Positions 1 to 8,343 of a DNA stretch of 64,000 nt are shown here, in pieces. A program made the translations under genes and the position numbers. The notes beneath the pieces are model-generated. The model was not told the DNA's origin. It saw nothing but the letters and a program-made list of their open reading frames with translations, and searched no databases. Source of the DNA: Duganella sp. BuS-21 (GTDB lineage: Bacteria > Pseudomonadota > Gammaproteobacteria > Burkholderiales > Burkholderiaceae_D); the NCBI GenBank assembly GCA_041874725.1, contig CP097466.1, positions 3,720,001-3,784,000 on the forward strand, in the 5' to 3' direction. Each line of letters opens with the position of its first letter. Position 1 is the stretch's first letter.

Positions 1-93
1 ACCTGGGCCAAATGGATGGTGCCACTGCAGATCGCCTACGCGGTGCTGGCGTTGCTGCTATTGATTCCGCCATGCCTGATGAATTGGCAGTAG
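1..93 (+). CDS. C-terminal end of a membrane protein (partial)
   Basis: Reading from base 1 in frame gives 30 residues and a TAG stop at 91-93. The peptide is one hydrophobic helix (VPLQIAYAVLALLLLIPPC) followed by LMNWQ, so this is the last membrane segment of an integral membrane protein, probably a transporter; YfcC or short-chain-fatty-acid carriers end in a similar way, but 30 residues are too few to assign a family. It converges on the regulator gene that ends 7 bases downstream. Confidence 0.6.
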   Translation, partial: TWAKWMVPLQIAYAVLALLLLIPPCLMNWQ

Positions 94-100
94 CTGGTTC

Positions 101-805
101 CTAAGCCTGCTCGCGGCGGCGCAGCTGTTCCATGTAGTTGTAGACCGTGAAGCGCGAGACGCCAAGCGCCGCCGCAGCACGTTCCACGCCGCCCTTGACG
201 ATGAACAGGCCGCGCCGTTGCATAGCGCCCACCGCCTGAATTTTTTCCTCGCGCGTCATGGCGTCGGCGCTGCCGCCGGGGCTCACCGCTTCGTTGATGA
301 TCTCCTGCATCAGGGTGTCCATCTGCGATTCGGGCGGCGCGGCCGGCGGTGCTGCGATCTCCGGCGCCTGCAGCATCGGCTTGAGCATCTGCGACAGCCA
401 GCCGTGGGCCGCCTGAAAGCCCGACAGGTCGACATTCAGGCACAGCGTGGCGAACGGCTCGCCGCTGGCGTCGCGGAAAATCGCCGAGGCCGAGCGCAGT
501 TCGCGTCCGTCCGCCGTTACTGTCACATAATCCTCCACCAGGCTGTGCACCGCGCCATCCTTGGACTTGATGCGCGTCGCCGCCGCAAAGCCGCGATCGT
601 TCTGCGGCCCTTCCAGCACCGAACTGCCGACGCTGCGGCCCGAAATATGGCCGTTGGCGATGGCGACCACCGAGTTCTCCGGCTTGCTGACGTCGTGCAG
701 CACCACCTCCAGATGCGGCCCGGCCATCGCCGCCAGCATGGGGACCACCGGCCGCAAGGCGTTGATGACGGCCGCGCGCTCGGCGGCCAATGAAACAGCT
801 TTCAT
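101..805 (-). CDS. YheO/DauR-type PAS-HTH transcriptional regulator
   Basis: The 234-residue protein has an N-terminal YheO-like PAS domain (about residues 15-130, with HDVSKPENSVVAIANGHISG and a VGSSV loop) and a C-terminal helix-turn-helix (about 180-230: EEKIQAVGAMQRRGLFIVKG, then AAAALGVSRFTVYNYM). This is the architecture of DauR, which represses D-arginine catabolism in Pseudomonas. It is divergent from the secreted RidA / M19-like / amidohydrolase operon, with 96 bases between the start codons, so it probably controls that operon in response to an amino acid or peptide derivative. The family is clear from the sequence; the ligand is not. Confidence 0.85.
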   Translation of the reverse strand: MKAVSLAAERAAVINALRPVVPMLAAMAGPHLEVVLHDVSKPENSVVAIANGHISGRSVGSSVLEGPQNDRGFAAATRIKSKDGAVHSLVEDYVTVTADGRELRSASAIFRDASGEPFATLCLNVDLSGFQAAHGWLSQMLKPMLQAPEIAAPPAAPPESQMDTLMQEIINEAVSPGGSADAMTREEKIQAVGAMQRRGLFIVKGGVERAAAALGVSRFTVYNYMEQLRRREQA

Positions 806-851
806 TGAAATCCAACATTTTGTTGATTGATGGCGTTATTTTCCCATTATT

Positions 852-870
852 TAAACAAACTGTTTATAAT
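852..870 (+). promoter_or_regulatory. Consensus -10 box overlapping an inverted repeat
   Basis: A perfect 6-base inverted repeat (TAAACA at 852-857, TGTTTA at 861-866, 3-base spacer) overlaps a perfect TATAAT at 865-870, 32 bases before the RidA start. No good -35 box is visible 16-18 bases upstream. The position suits a binding site for the divergent YheO-type regulator, but the link is inferred. Confidence 0.5.
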
Positions 871-901
871 TTTTTGCACTAATGCGCTAATGGAGATTGC
901 C

Positions 902-1363
902 ATGACGTTCAAACATATCCCCGCCGCGATGGCGCTGCTGGCTGGCGCCAGCCTGGTGAACCCCACCGCCGCCGGCGCCGCCGAACCGGAGTTCTACAAC
1001 AAGGGCAACCCGCCGGGCCGCCCGTTCTCGCTGGCTGTGCGCACCGGCGATGTCATCCACCTATCGGGCCAGATGGGCACCGACGACAAGGGCCTGGTGC
1101 CGGGCGGCTTTGAAGCGCAGTCGCGCAAGGCCATGGACAACATCGCCGATATCCTGAAGGGCATGGGGCTGAGCATGGACAACGTCGTCAAGTGCACCGT
1201 CATGATCGCCGACATGAACAAGTGGCCTGACTTCAACCAGGTCTATGTCACCTACTTCAAGCCGGGTCGCCTGCCTGCGCGCAGCGCCTTCGGCGTGAAT
1301 GGACTGGCGTTGGGCGGGGAAATCGAAATCGAATGCCTGGCCTACGCGCCGGCCGGAAAATAA
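902..1363 (+). CDS. Secreted RidA (YjgF/YER057c/UK114) family protein
   Basis: The 153-residue precursor starts with a Sec-type signal peptide (hydrophobic AAMALLAGASLV, probable cleavage after AAGA) and continues as a complete RidA domain. RidA trimers deaminate reactive enamine/imine intermediates; the key arginine is present in PARSAFGV (R127 of the precursor). I chose the ATG at 902 because GGAG lies 6 bases upstream; the longer reading frame from 827 lacks a ribosome site and would bury the signal peptide. Most RidA proteins are cytosolic, so export suggests a role on periplasmic products of its operon partners. The next gene begins 10 bases after the stop. Confidence 0.85.
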   Translation: MTFKHIPAAMALLAGASLVNPTAAGAAEPEFYNKGNPPGRPFSLAVRTGDVIHLSGQMGTDDKGLVPGGFEAQSRKAMDNIADILKGMGLSMDNVVKCTVMIADMNKWPDFNQVYVTYFKPGRLPARSAFGVNGLALGGEIEIECLAYAPAGK

Positions 1364-1373
1364 GGGAGCACGC

Positions 1374-2522
1374 ATGACCGACCGCCGCACCTTTCTGCAC
1401 GGCGCAGCCGCCGCCAGCCTTGCCGCCATCGGCCTGCCCGCGACAAGCGCAGCAACCTTGCGCGAAAAACGTCCGCTCATCATCGATGCGCTGGGCGGCA
1501 TCGACAACATCAACCGGCGCGGCGCGGGCCACGACAGCGCCACCAACGACTTCGGCATCGACGCCCGCGCGCTGACCGACGCCAAAGCCTCCGGCCTGAA
1601 TGCGTTCAACATGACCATCGGCCATGTCTTCGGCGACGGCGATCCCTACGAGAAGACGGTCTCCGACGTCCATGCCTGGAACGCCTTTATCAAAAGGCGT
1701 TCCGCCGACTTCCTGCTGGTGCGCAGCGCCGCAGACATCAAGCGCGCCCAGGCCGACGGCCGCCTTGGCGTCATCCTGGGCTTCCAGAACGCGGCCATGA
1801 TGGGCAAGGACGCGCGCCGCGTGGCAGGCTTCGCCAAGGCCGGCGTGCGCGTGATCCAGCTGACCTACAACGGACCGAATCAACTGGGCGACGGTTCCAT
1901 GGTCCCCACCAACAAGGGCCTGACCGATTTCGGCCGCGACGTGGTGGCGGAACTGAATCGCAACCGCGTATTGGTGGACCTGAGCCACAGCGGCGAGCAA
2001 ATCTGCCTCGACGCCGCCATCGCGTCCACCGCGCCCGTCATCATCAGCCACACCGGCTGCCGCGCCGTGGCCGACCTGCCGCGCAACAAGACCGACAAGG
2101 AACTGCGCCTGGTGGCGGAAAAAGGCGGCTTTGTCGGCATCTACTTCATGCCCTTCCTGGCCGTAGGCCGGCAGCCGATGGCGGCCGACCTGGTCACCCA
2201 CATCGAGCACGCCATCAACATCTGCGGCGAGGACCACGTCGGCATCGGCACCGACGGCACCGTGCCGCAGATCGACGATATGGCGGCCTACATGAAGCGC
2301 CTGGAAGAAGAAGTGCGCCAGCGCCGCGCCGCCGGCATCAGTGCGCCGGGCGAACGACCGGACATCGTGCCCTTCCTGCCCGACCTGACTGGCCGCGACA
2401 AATTCTGGAAACTGGCCGACTTGCTGGCCAAGCGTGGCCACAGCAGCAGCCGCATTGAAAAAATCCTCGGTACGAACTTCCTGCGCGTGGCTGATCGTGT
2501 ATGGAGCATGGAGAAAATATGA
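1374..2522 (+). CDS. M19 (membrane dipeptidase)-like protein with Tat-type leader
   Basis: The 382-residue protein starts with a twin-arginine-like leader (DRRTFLHGAAAASLAAIG) and has the TIM-barrel pattern of peptidase M19 / renal dipeptidase: QLTYNGPNQLGDG, VDLSHSG, ISHTGCRA, and a C-terminal GHSSSRIEKILGTNFLRV. The His of DLSH and the His of ISHTG, which bind metal in the family, are kept. The usual N-terminal HxD pair is replaced (IIDALGGIDN) and the bridging glutamate position reads GFQNA. The active site is therefore not the standard dinuclear one, and dipeptidase activity should not be assumed. The start at 1374 has GGGAG 5 bases upstream. It overlaps the next gene by 4 bases. Confidence 0.8.
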   Translation: MTDRRTFLHGAAAASLAAIGLPATSAATLREKRPLIIDALGGIDNINRRGAGHDSATNDFGIDARALTDAKASGLNAFNMTIGHVFGDGDPYEKTVSDVHAWNAFIKRRSADFLLVRSAADIKRAQADGRLGVILGFQNAAMMGKDARRVAGFAKAGVRVIQLTYNGPNQLGDGSMVPTNKGLTDFGRDVVAELNRNRVLVDLSHSGEQICLDAAIASTAPVIISHTGCRAVADLPRNKTDKELRLVAEKGGFVGIYFMPFLAVGRQPMAADLVTHIEHAINICGEDHVGIGTDGTVPQIDDMAAYMKRLEEEVRQRRAAGISAPGERPDIVPFLPDLTGRDKFWKLADLLAKRGHSSSRIEKILGTNFLRVADRVWSMEKI

Positions 2523-3889
2523 ACTTGAAGTACGCAGCAATCGCCCTCGCCGTCGTCACCAATGCCTGCACCGCGGCCACCGTCCACGCGGCGGAAGAAA
2601 AACCGAAAGCCAACGTCCAGCAGGACCGCCTGAATAAACTCAACGGCAAGGCGCTGGGCCGCGTAATCTACAGCGGCGCCACCGTAATCGACGGCACCAG
2701 CGCGGCGCCGCGCACCGGCATGAGCATCATCGTCAGCGACGACCGCATCGAAGCCGTACTGCCCAGCGCGCAGCTGAGCGAGGCCCAGAAGACCAGCGCC
2801 CGCGTGGTCGACGTGACGGGTCAGTATGTGCTGCCCGGGCTGATCGACTCGCACGTACACTACGCCACCAATCCAGACCGTCCCTACGCCGAGGCCGAGC
2901 TGAAACGCAATATCTACGGCGGCGTCACCGGCGTGCGCGATATGGCGGGCGACGCCCGCGAACTGGCCGGCCTGTCGCGCGAAGCGCTACTGAACCGCAT
3001 TCCTTCGCCGGACGTGTTCTTCGCCTCGCTGGTGGCCGGCCCCACCTTCTTCAAGGATCCGCGCACGGTGGTGGCGGCACTGGGCACCCAGCCGGGCACC
3101 GTGCCGTGGCTGTACTCCATCGACGACAAAACAAAAATGCCGCTGGCGATCGCCCAGGCGCGCGGCACCGGCGCCACCGGCATGAAGATCTACGCCAACC
3201 TGCCCGGCCCCCTGGTGCGCAAGCTGATCGCCGAAGGCAAGGCGCAGAAGTTCCCGGTCTGGACCCATATGCAGGTGTACCCCGCTTCGCCTTACGATTC
3301 ACTGGGTGCCAGCGCGATCTCCCACGTCTGCATGATCGCCCGCTATGTGCGCGAATCGGACAAGGCGGCCTACGGCCATAGCGGCGAGCCTTCGTACGAG
3401 GGACTCACCGCCGAAGACCCGGGCATCAAAAAGTACATCGCCGCGCTGGCGAAGTCCGGCACCATCATGGACGCCACCCTGAGCGTGTACAAGACCGAAG
3501 GCCCGCGCTGCCGCATCGAGCTGGCCGGCGACATCACCCGCGCCATGCACAAGGCGGGGATCAAGATCATCGCCGGCACCGACACCGACAACACCGGCGA
3601 AGACCCGTTCCCGGTGGTGGACCATGAACTGGAAAAGCTGGTGAAGTACGCCGGCTTCACGCCGCAGGAAGCCATCATCGCTGCCACCGCCAACGCCGCC
3701 GAGGCGCTCGGCAAACAGAAGGAGTTCGGCACGCTGGAAGCGGGCAAGCTGGCCAATATGGTGTTCGTGCGGCGCGACCCGCTGCAGGATATCGGCAACC
3801 TGCGCTCTGTTGTATTGACCGTCAAGCGCGGCCACGAGTTTGCGCGCGCCGACTACAAGTTCACCCCTTTGCCTGTCCACGAAGACTGA
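2519..3889 (+). CDS. Exported amidohydrolase-family protein
   Basis: This 456-residue protein has a signal peptide (MNLKYAAIALAVV up to about VHAA) and an amidohydrolase / imidazolonepropionase-like fold. The metal motif is LIDSHVHY (H112 and H114), a later histidine lies in WTHMQVYP, and the catalytic aspartate is probably in AGTDTDN. The C-terminal composite domain motif LEAGKLANMVFVRRDP is typical. The ATG at 2519 overlaps the preceding TGA (ATGA) and has GGAG 5 bases upstream; the frame extends further up but without a leader. The substrate is unknown; position suggests an N-acyl, cyclic or peptide amide handled together with the M19-like and RidA proteins. Confidence 0.82.
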   Translation: MNLKYAAIALAVVTNACTAATVHAAEEKPKANVQQDRLNKLNGKALGRVIYSGATVIDGTSAAPRTGMSIIVSDDRIEAVLPSAQLSEAQKTSARVVDVTGQYVLPGLIDSHVHYATNPDRPYAEAELKRNIYGGVTGVRDMAGDARELAGLSREALLNRIPSPDVFFASLVAGPTFFKDPRTVVAALGTQPGTVPWLYSIDDKTKMPLAIAQARGTGATGMKIYANLPGPLVRKLIAEGKAQKFPVWTHMQVYPASPYDSLGASAISHVCMIARYVRESDKAAYGHSGEPSYEGLTAEDPGIKKYIAALAKSGTIMDATLSVYKTEGPRCRIELAGDITRAMHKAGIKIIAGTDTDNTGEDPFPVVDHELEKLVKYAGFTPQEAIIAATANAAEALGKQKEFGTLEAGKLANMVFVRRDPLQDIGNLRSVVLTVKRGHEFARADYKFTPLPVHED

Positions 3890-3891
3890 CA

Positions 3892-3931
3892 TGTGCGAGA
3901 ATTAATTCGAATTTTTCGATAATCTCGCACA
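3892..3931. other. 9-base inverted repeat ahead of the permease
   Basis: TGTGCGAGA (3892-3900) and TCTCGCACA (3923-3931) are perfect complements with a 22-base, partly self-complementary AT-rich loop. The right arm ends where the ribosome site of the permease (AAGGAAG, 3931-3937) begins. It could be a terminator of the upstream operon (no T-run follows), an operator, or an RNA hairpin affecting the permease. Confidence 0.45.
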
Positions 3932-3940
3932 AGGAAGCAG

Positions 3941-5275
3941 ATGAGTGAACTTAAGCGCGGCTTGAAAAGTCGGCACATTCAGTTGATCGCGCTGGGCGGC
4001 GCCATCGGCACCGGCCTGTTTCTCGGCATCGCCCAGACGATACAGATGGCCGGTCCGTCCGTGCTGCTCGGTTATGGCGTGGCCGGGCTGATCGCCTTCT
4101 TCATCATGCGCCAGCTCGGCGAGATGGTGGTGGACGAACCGGTGGCCGGCTCGTTCAGCCACTTCGCCGACAAATACTGCGGCCAATGGGCCGGCTTCAC
4201 GGCTGGCTGGAATTATTGGGTGCTGTATGTCCTGGTCAGCATGGCCGAGCTGTCGGCGGTGGGCATCTATGTCCAGTACTGGTGGCCGACGGTGCCGACC
4301 TGGATGTCGGCGCTGGGCTTCTTCGTCATCATCAACGCCATCAGCCTGTTCAACGTCAAGGCCTTCGGCGAGATGGAATTCTGGTTCTCCATCATCAAGG
4401 TGCTGGCGATTGTCGGCATGATCCTGTTTGGCGTCTACCTGCTGATCTCCGGCGACGCCGGCCCACAGGCCTCGGTCGCCAACCTGTGGCAGCACGGCGG
4501 CTTCTTCCCCAATGGGATCAGCGGCCTGGTGATGGCGATGGCCGTCATCATGTTCTCCTTCGGCGGGCTGGAACTGATCGGCATCACCGCTGCCGAAGCG
4601 GACAACCCGTCGCACTCCATCCCCAAGGCCACCAACCAGGCCATCTACCGCATCCTGATCTTCTACATCGGCGCCTTGGCCATCCTGCTGTCGCTCTACC
4701 CGTGGCAGAAAGTAGTCACCAGCGGCAGCCCCTTCGTGCTGATCTTCCATGCGTTGAACAGCAATCTGGTGGCGCATGTGCTGAACGTGGTGGTGCTGAC
4801 GGCCGCGCTGTCGGTCTACAACAGCGGCGTGTACGCCAATACCCGCATGTTGTACGGCCTGGCCAAACAGGGCAACGCACCCAAGGCGCTACTGAAAGTC
4901 AACGCGCGCGGCGTGCCGCTGACGGCGCTGGGCGTGTCGGCGCTGGCCACCGGCATCTGCGTGGCGGTCAACTACTTCATGCCGGCCAAGGCTTTCGGCT
5001 TCCTGATGGGCCTCGTGGTGTCGGCGCTGATCATCAACTGGGGCTTGATCAGCTGGATCCACCTGCGCTTCCGCGCGCAGAAGCAGGCCGACGGCCAGGT
5101 CACGCAGTTCCAGAGCCTGGGCTACCCGCTGACCAACTACCTGTGCCTGGCCTTCCTGGCCGGCATCCTGGTGGTGATGTACCTGACGCCGGACCTGCAA
5201 CTTTCGGTCTATCTGATCCCGGCATGGCTGGCCGCACTGGCCGTCGGCTACCGGGTCGGTGTGAAAAAAGCATGA
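3941..5275 (+). CDS. aroP: Aromatic amino acid permease (AroP/PheP-like, APC family)
   Basis: This 444-residue inner-membrane protein has about 12 hydrophobic segments and the AAT-subfamily signature from its start: LKSRHIQLIALGGAIGTGLF, then AGPSVLLGYGVAG, RQLGEMVVDEPVAGSFSHFA and WNYWVLYVLVSMAELSAVG. Length and motifs match AroP and PheP, proton symporters for phenylalanine, tyrosine and tryptophan; LysP, ProY and GabP are related alternatives, so exact specificity is inferred. The start has AAGGAAG upstream. It follows the amidohydrolase after 51 bases and could import a product of that operon. The stop is 69 bases before the first propeller kinase, with a strong hairpin between. Confidence 0.8.
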   Translation: MSELKRGLKSRHIQLIALGGAIGTGLFLGIAQTIQMAGPSVLLGYGVAGLIAFFIMRQLGEMVVDEPVAGSFSHFADKYCGQWAGFTAGWNYWVLYVLVSMAELSAVGIYVQYWWPTVPTWMSALGFFVIINAISLFNVKAFGEMEFWFSIIKVLAIVGMILFGVYLLISGDAGPQASVANLWQHGGFFPNGISGLVMAMAVIMFSFGGLELIGITAAEADNPSHSIPKATNQAIYRILIFYIGALAILLSLYPWQKVVTSGSPFVLIFHALNSNLVAHVLNVVVLTAALSVYNSGVYANTRMLYGLAKQGNAPKALLKVNARGVPLTALGVSALATGICVAVNYFMPAKAFGFLMGLVVSALIINWGLISWIHLRFRAQKQADGQVTQFQSLGYPLTNYLCLAFLAGILVVMYLTPDLQLSVYLIPAWLAALAVGYRVGVKKA

Positions 5276-5301
5276 TCGCCTGACATCGATTTCAAGCTAG
5301 A

Positions 5302-5339
5302 ATCCCGGATGCACCGGCGCCTGCCGGCCATTCCGGGAT
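5302..5339 (+). promoter_or_regulatory. Hairpin covering the ribosome site of the first propeller kinase
   Basis: ATCCCGGA (5302-5309) pairs with TCCGGGAT (5332-5339), and an inner CCGGC (5314-5318) pairs with GCCGG (5323-5327) around a GCCT loop. The right arm contains the only Shine-Dalgarno-like bases (CGGGA) before the ATG at 5345. In RNA the site would be hidden, which suggests translational control, or low expression unless ribosomes leaving aroP melt it. No T-run follows, so a simple terminator is less likely. Confidence 0.45.
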
Positions 5340-5344
5340 CAATC

Positions 5345-8341
5345 ATGGCGTCTCGCTTCTTCGTACTGCTGCTTGCCCTGCTGTCTGTCCTGTTACCGAC
5401 ACCCGCACGGGCGCTCAATCCACTGACCCCGCTCAAAGACTATCACCGCGCCAGTTGGCTGACCAAAGACGGCGCACCGCCGGAAATCCGCAGCATGGCG
5501 CAGACCGCCGACGGCTGGCTGTGGCTAACCGGCCCCTCAGGCCTGTACCGCTTCGACGGCGTGCGCTTCGAACGCTATCTGCCGTCCGGCGCGGGCGACC
5601 TGTCGCGGCGCCGGGTCTCGATGGTGCGGGCACACCCCAACGGCGATCTCTGGCTCAGCTACCAGCTCGGCGGCGGCTTGTCGGTGCTGCACCCGAACGG
5701 CAAGCTTGACGATGTCATCGCACCCGGCAAGCTGCCGCCGGTGACCGCTCTGGCATTCGACACCAATGGCGATTTCTGGAGCGCCACCGTGGGCGGCCTA
5801 TTCCGCTACCACGCCGGCAAATTGCAGCACTACGGCGAGGCCCAAGGCATGCCGAAGGAGGTTCTGGACGTACGTATCGACCGTTACGGCCGGCTATGGG
5901 TCGCCAGCACGCTCGCCCTGCACCTGTATGACCGCGGCGCCGACCGCTTCAGTTCCGTGCGTCCGCTGATCCTGAATTCCGAGCTGATTGAATCTCCCGA
6001 CGGCCGCGTGTGGACCGCCAACTTCAGCGAGGTTGCTGCGGTGCCGCCGCCGCCCGAACCCCGGCCGACCATGCGCGCTGCGGAAGCTGCGGGATTCGGC
6101 TCGCATTGGATAGCGCGCTTCGACCGCGACGGCAACCTGTGGCGGCTGCAATGTCCCGAGGCGTTCTGCGTCATCCCCGCCGCTGAAGTGACAGCCGTTA
6201 ACCGGGTTGGCTCGCCGGTCGGCGCGCAGCTGCGCGCCGGTCCGGTGATCAGCACCGGCAACGTCATCATCGAAGACCGCGAGGGTAATATATGGACCAC
6301 TACCCAAGAGGGCTTGGACCGCTACCGCGACAACCGGCTACAGCGGATAAGCTTATCGGACACCCGCAACACCTTCACATTGGCCACCGATGCAGCAGGC
6401 CGCATGCTGGCGTCCAACCCCTACAACAAATCGGTCTGGCGACTGCGCGCCGACGCCGCGCCGCAAATCGAAGCCACGCCGGCCTGGCTGGTCGCCAACG
6501 ACAGCACCGGCGCCTTGCTGCTGGGCGGCGGTCGTTACATCGAGCGCCGCACCGCCGGCGGCAGCGAGCAGATTGCGCTGCCGGAGCTTCCTGGCCCGGA
6601 CGGCAAGCCGGAAAGCCTGGTGCTGATGGGCCTCACCGACGACGGCAAGCGCCTGTGGGCAGTGAGCCCGCGCACCGGCCTGATCGCGCGCGTTGACGGG
6701 CAATGGCTGCCGCGTGCGAAATTCAACCTGCCGCAACAGATCATCTTGGGCGCCGCAGGCGCCAAACCCGGCCACCTCTGGCTTGCCTGTGCCGATGCAT
6801 CTATCGTGCTGTTTGACGAAAACGATCAGCAAACCCGCTATCCGGCCGCCATGATCGGCTTCCCCACCGGGATCTTCAGCAACGCCGACATCGTCGCCGC
6901 CGGCGACCAGGGGCTGGCGGTGCTCACAAACGGCGCCTTCCGCCAATTGCGAGCGGCCGACCCGGAAGTGCTGCAGGACGTATCGGGCCTTGCGGTGGAC
7001 GCCGAAGGCAACCACTGGCTTAATGGCGGCAAGGGATTGCTGCGCGTGCGCCGTGCCGATTGGCAGGCCAGCGTTGCCGAACCGACGCTGCCGCTGCGCT
7101 ATCAACTGTTCGGCGTGCAGGACGGCTACGCCGGCAAGGCCATGCTGGAGAACCGCCACCCGAGTGCCAAGCTGGATAAGGACGGTCAATTGTGGCTGGC
7201 CGCCACCGGCGGCATACTCCGCATCGACACCCGCAACATCCGCCGCAACGACATCGCGCCGGTGGCCAAGGTAAGCGGCGTGCACGGCGAGGCGCAGCGC
7301 TACGACCCGCAGCCCGGACTGCAGCTGCCTGCCGGTACGCAGAACATCGACATCAGCTACACCGCAGCAAGCCTCAGCCAGCCGGAGTCCGTGCGTTTTC
7401 AGTACCGCCTGCAAGGCACAGACCGTGACTGGCAGGATGTGGGCACCCGTCGCACTGCCTTTTACACCAATATGGCGCCCGGCGCCTACCGCTTCCAGGT
7501 TCGCGCCATGAATGAAGACGGCGTATGGAGCGCGCAGCCGGCCAGCGTCGATTTCAGTATTCCACCGACTTTTACGCAAACGCTTTGGTTCAAGCTGGCC
7601 TGCTTCCTGGCGGCGGCGCTGGCGCTTTATCTGCTGTACCTGTACCGTCTGCGCGTGGTCACGACGCGACTGGAGGAGCGCATGGAAGTGCGTCTCGCCG
7701 AGCGCGAACGCATCGCCCGCGCGCTGCACGACACCTTCCTGCAAACCGTGCAGGGTGTAGTGCTGCGGCTCGACTCGGCGGTCGATGCGCTGCCCGACGA
7801 CAGCGCGGCGCGCAAGTCGCTGGCGCCGGTGCTGCACAGCGCGCGCGCCAGCATCAACGAGGGCCGCGCGCAAGTCCAGGATCTGCGCTCCTCGCCGGCC
7901 GATGAAGTGGAAAGCGTCCTGCGCGAGGTCGCCGCCCTGCTCGCGGCCAGCTATCCCGGTGTGGCTTTCACGCTGGCGGTGGACGGCGAACGCCGCGCAC
8001 TGCGGTCGGGCGTAATCGACGAGATCAGCGAGATCGGCCGAGAGGCGGTGCGCAACGCCTATCAGCACGCGCAGGCGTTGCATATCGAAGTGCAGCTCGG
8101 CTACGAGGCGCAGCAGTTCACGCTGCTGGTGCGCGACGACGGCAAGGGCATGGCGCCGGCGCCGCCGGCCTCGGGACACTGGGGCCTGGTCGGCATGCGC
8201 GAACGCGCGGCCCGCATCGGCGCGGCGCTGGAAATCGCCAGTACACCGAATCAGGGCAGCCACGTTAAAATGGCGCTCTCGGCACACCGCGCCTACGCGC
8301 TCAAGACTCTTCCATGGTGGCGCCGCCTCTTCCGAAAGTAA
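5345..8341 (+). CDS. Two-component propeller sensor histidine kinase (HisKA_3 type), copy 1
   Basis: The 998-residue protein has a signal peptide ending ARALNP and periplasmic Reg_prop blades (about residues 30-640; WLWLTGPSGLYRFDGVRFE is a typical blade). A Y_Y_Y domain follows (about 650-740, VRFQYRLQGTDRDWQDVG), then one membrane helix (about 747-766, FLAAALALYLLYLYRLR) and a cytoplasmic kinase. The phosphoacceptor is H795 in RARALHDTFLQ-like context (ARALHDTFLQTVQG), and the ATPase motifs are REAVRNAYQHA, RDDGKGM and GLVGMRERA. Such kinases sense extracellular glycans or related ligands and belong to the NarL-partner class, but no LuxR-type response regulator is adjacent. It lies 2 bases before a paralogue of the same layout. 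Confidence 0.88.
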   Translation: MASRFFVLLLALLSVLLPTPARALNPLTPLKDYHRASWLTKDGAPPEIRSMAQTADGWLWLTGPSGLYRFDGVRFERYLPSGAGDLSRRRVSMVRAHPNGDLWLSYQLGGGLSVLHPNGKLDDVIAPGKLPPVTALAFDTNGDFWSATVGGLFRYHAGKLQHYGEAQGMPKEVLDVRIDRYGRLWVASTLALHLYDRGADRFSSVRPLILNSELIESPDGRVWTANFSEVAAVPPPPEPRPTMRAAEAAGFGSHWIARFDRDGNLWRLQCPEAFCVIPAAEVTAVNRVGSPVGAQLRAGPVISTGNVIIEDREGNIWTTTQEGLDRYRDNRLQRISLSDTRNTFTLATDAAGRMLASNPYNKSVWRLRADAAPQIEATPAWLVANDSTGALLLGGGRYIERRTAGGSEQIALPELPGPDGKPESLVLMGLTDDGKRLWAVSPRTGLIARVDGQWLPRAKFNLPQQIILGAAGAKPGHLWLACADASIVLFDENDQQTRYPAAMIGFPTGIFSNADIVAAGDQGLAVLTNGAFRQLRAADPEVLQDVSGLAVDAEGNHWLNGGKGLLRVRRADWQASVAEPTLPLRYQLFGVQDGYAGKAMLENRHPSAKLDKDGQLWLAATGGILRIDTRNIRRNDIAPVAKVSGVHGEAQRYDPQPGLQLPAGTQNIDISYTAASLSQPESVRFQYRLQGTDRDWQDVGTRRTAFYTNMAPGAYRFQVRAMNEDGVWSAQPASVDFSIPPTFTQTLWFKLACFLAAALALYLLYLYRLRVVTTRLEERMEVRLAERERIARALHDTFLQTVQGVVLRLDSAVDALPDDSAARKSLAPVLHSARASINEGRAQVQDLRSSPADEVESVLREVAALLAASYPGVAFTLAVDGERRALRSGVIDEISEIGREAVRNAYQHAQALHIEVQLGYEAQQFTLLVRDDGKGMAPAPPASGHWGLVGMRERAARIGAALEIASTPNQGSHVKMALSAHRAYALKTLPWWRRLFRK

Positions 8342-8343
8342 GC

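Noticed and set aside
827..901. Upstream start for the RidA gene (25 extra residues)
   Set aside because: It lacks a ribosome site, overlaps the promoter-like region, and would place residues before a good signal peptide.
6353..8287. 644-residue open frame on the minus strand opposite the first propeller kinase
   Set aside because: The kinase on the plus strand has clear domains throughout; the opposite frame has none.
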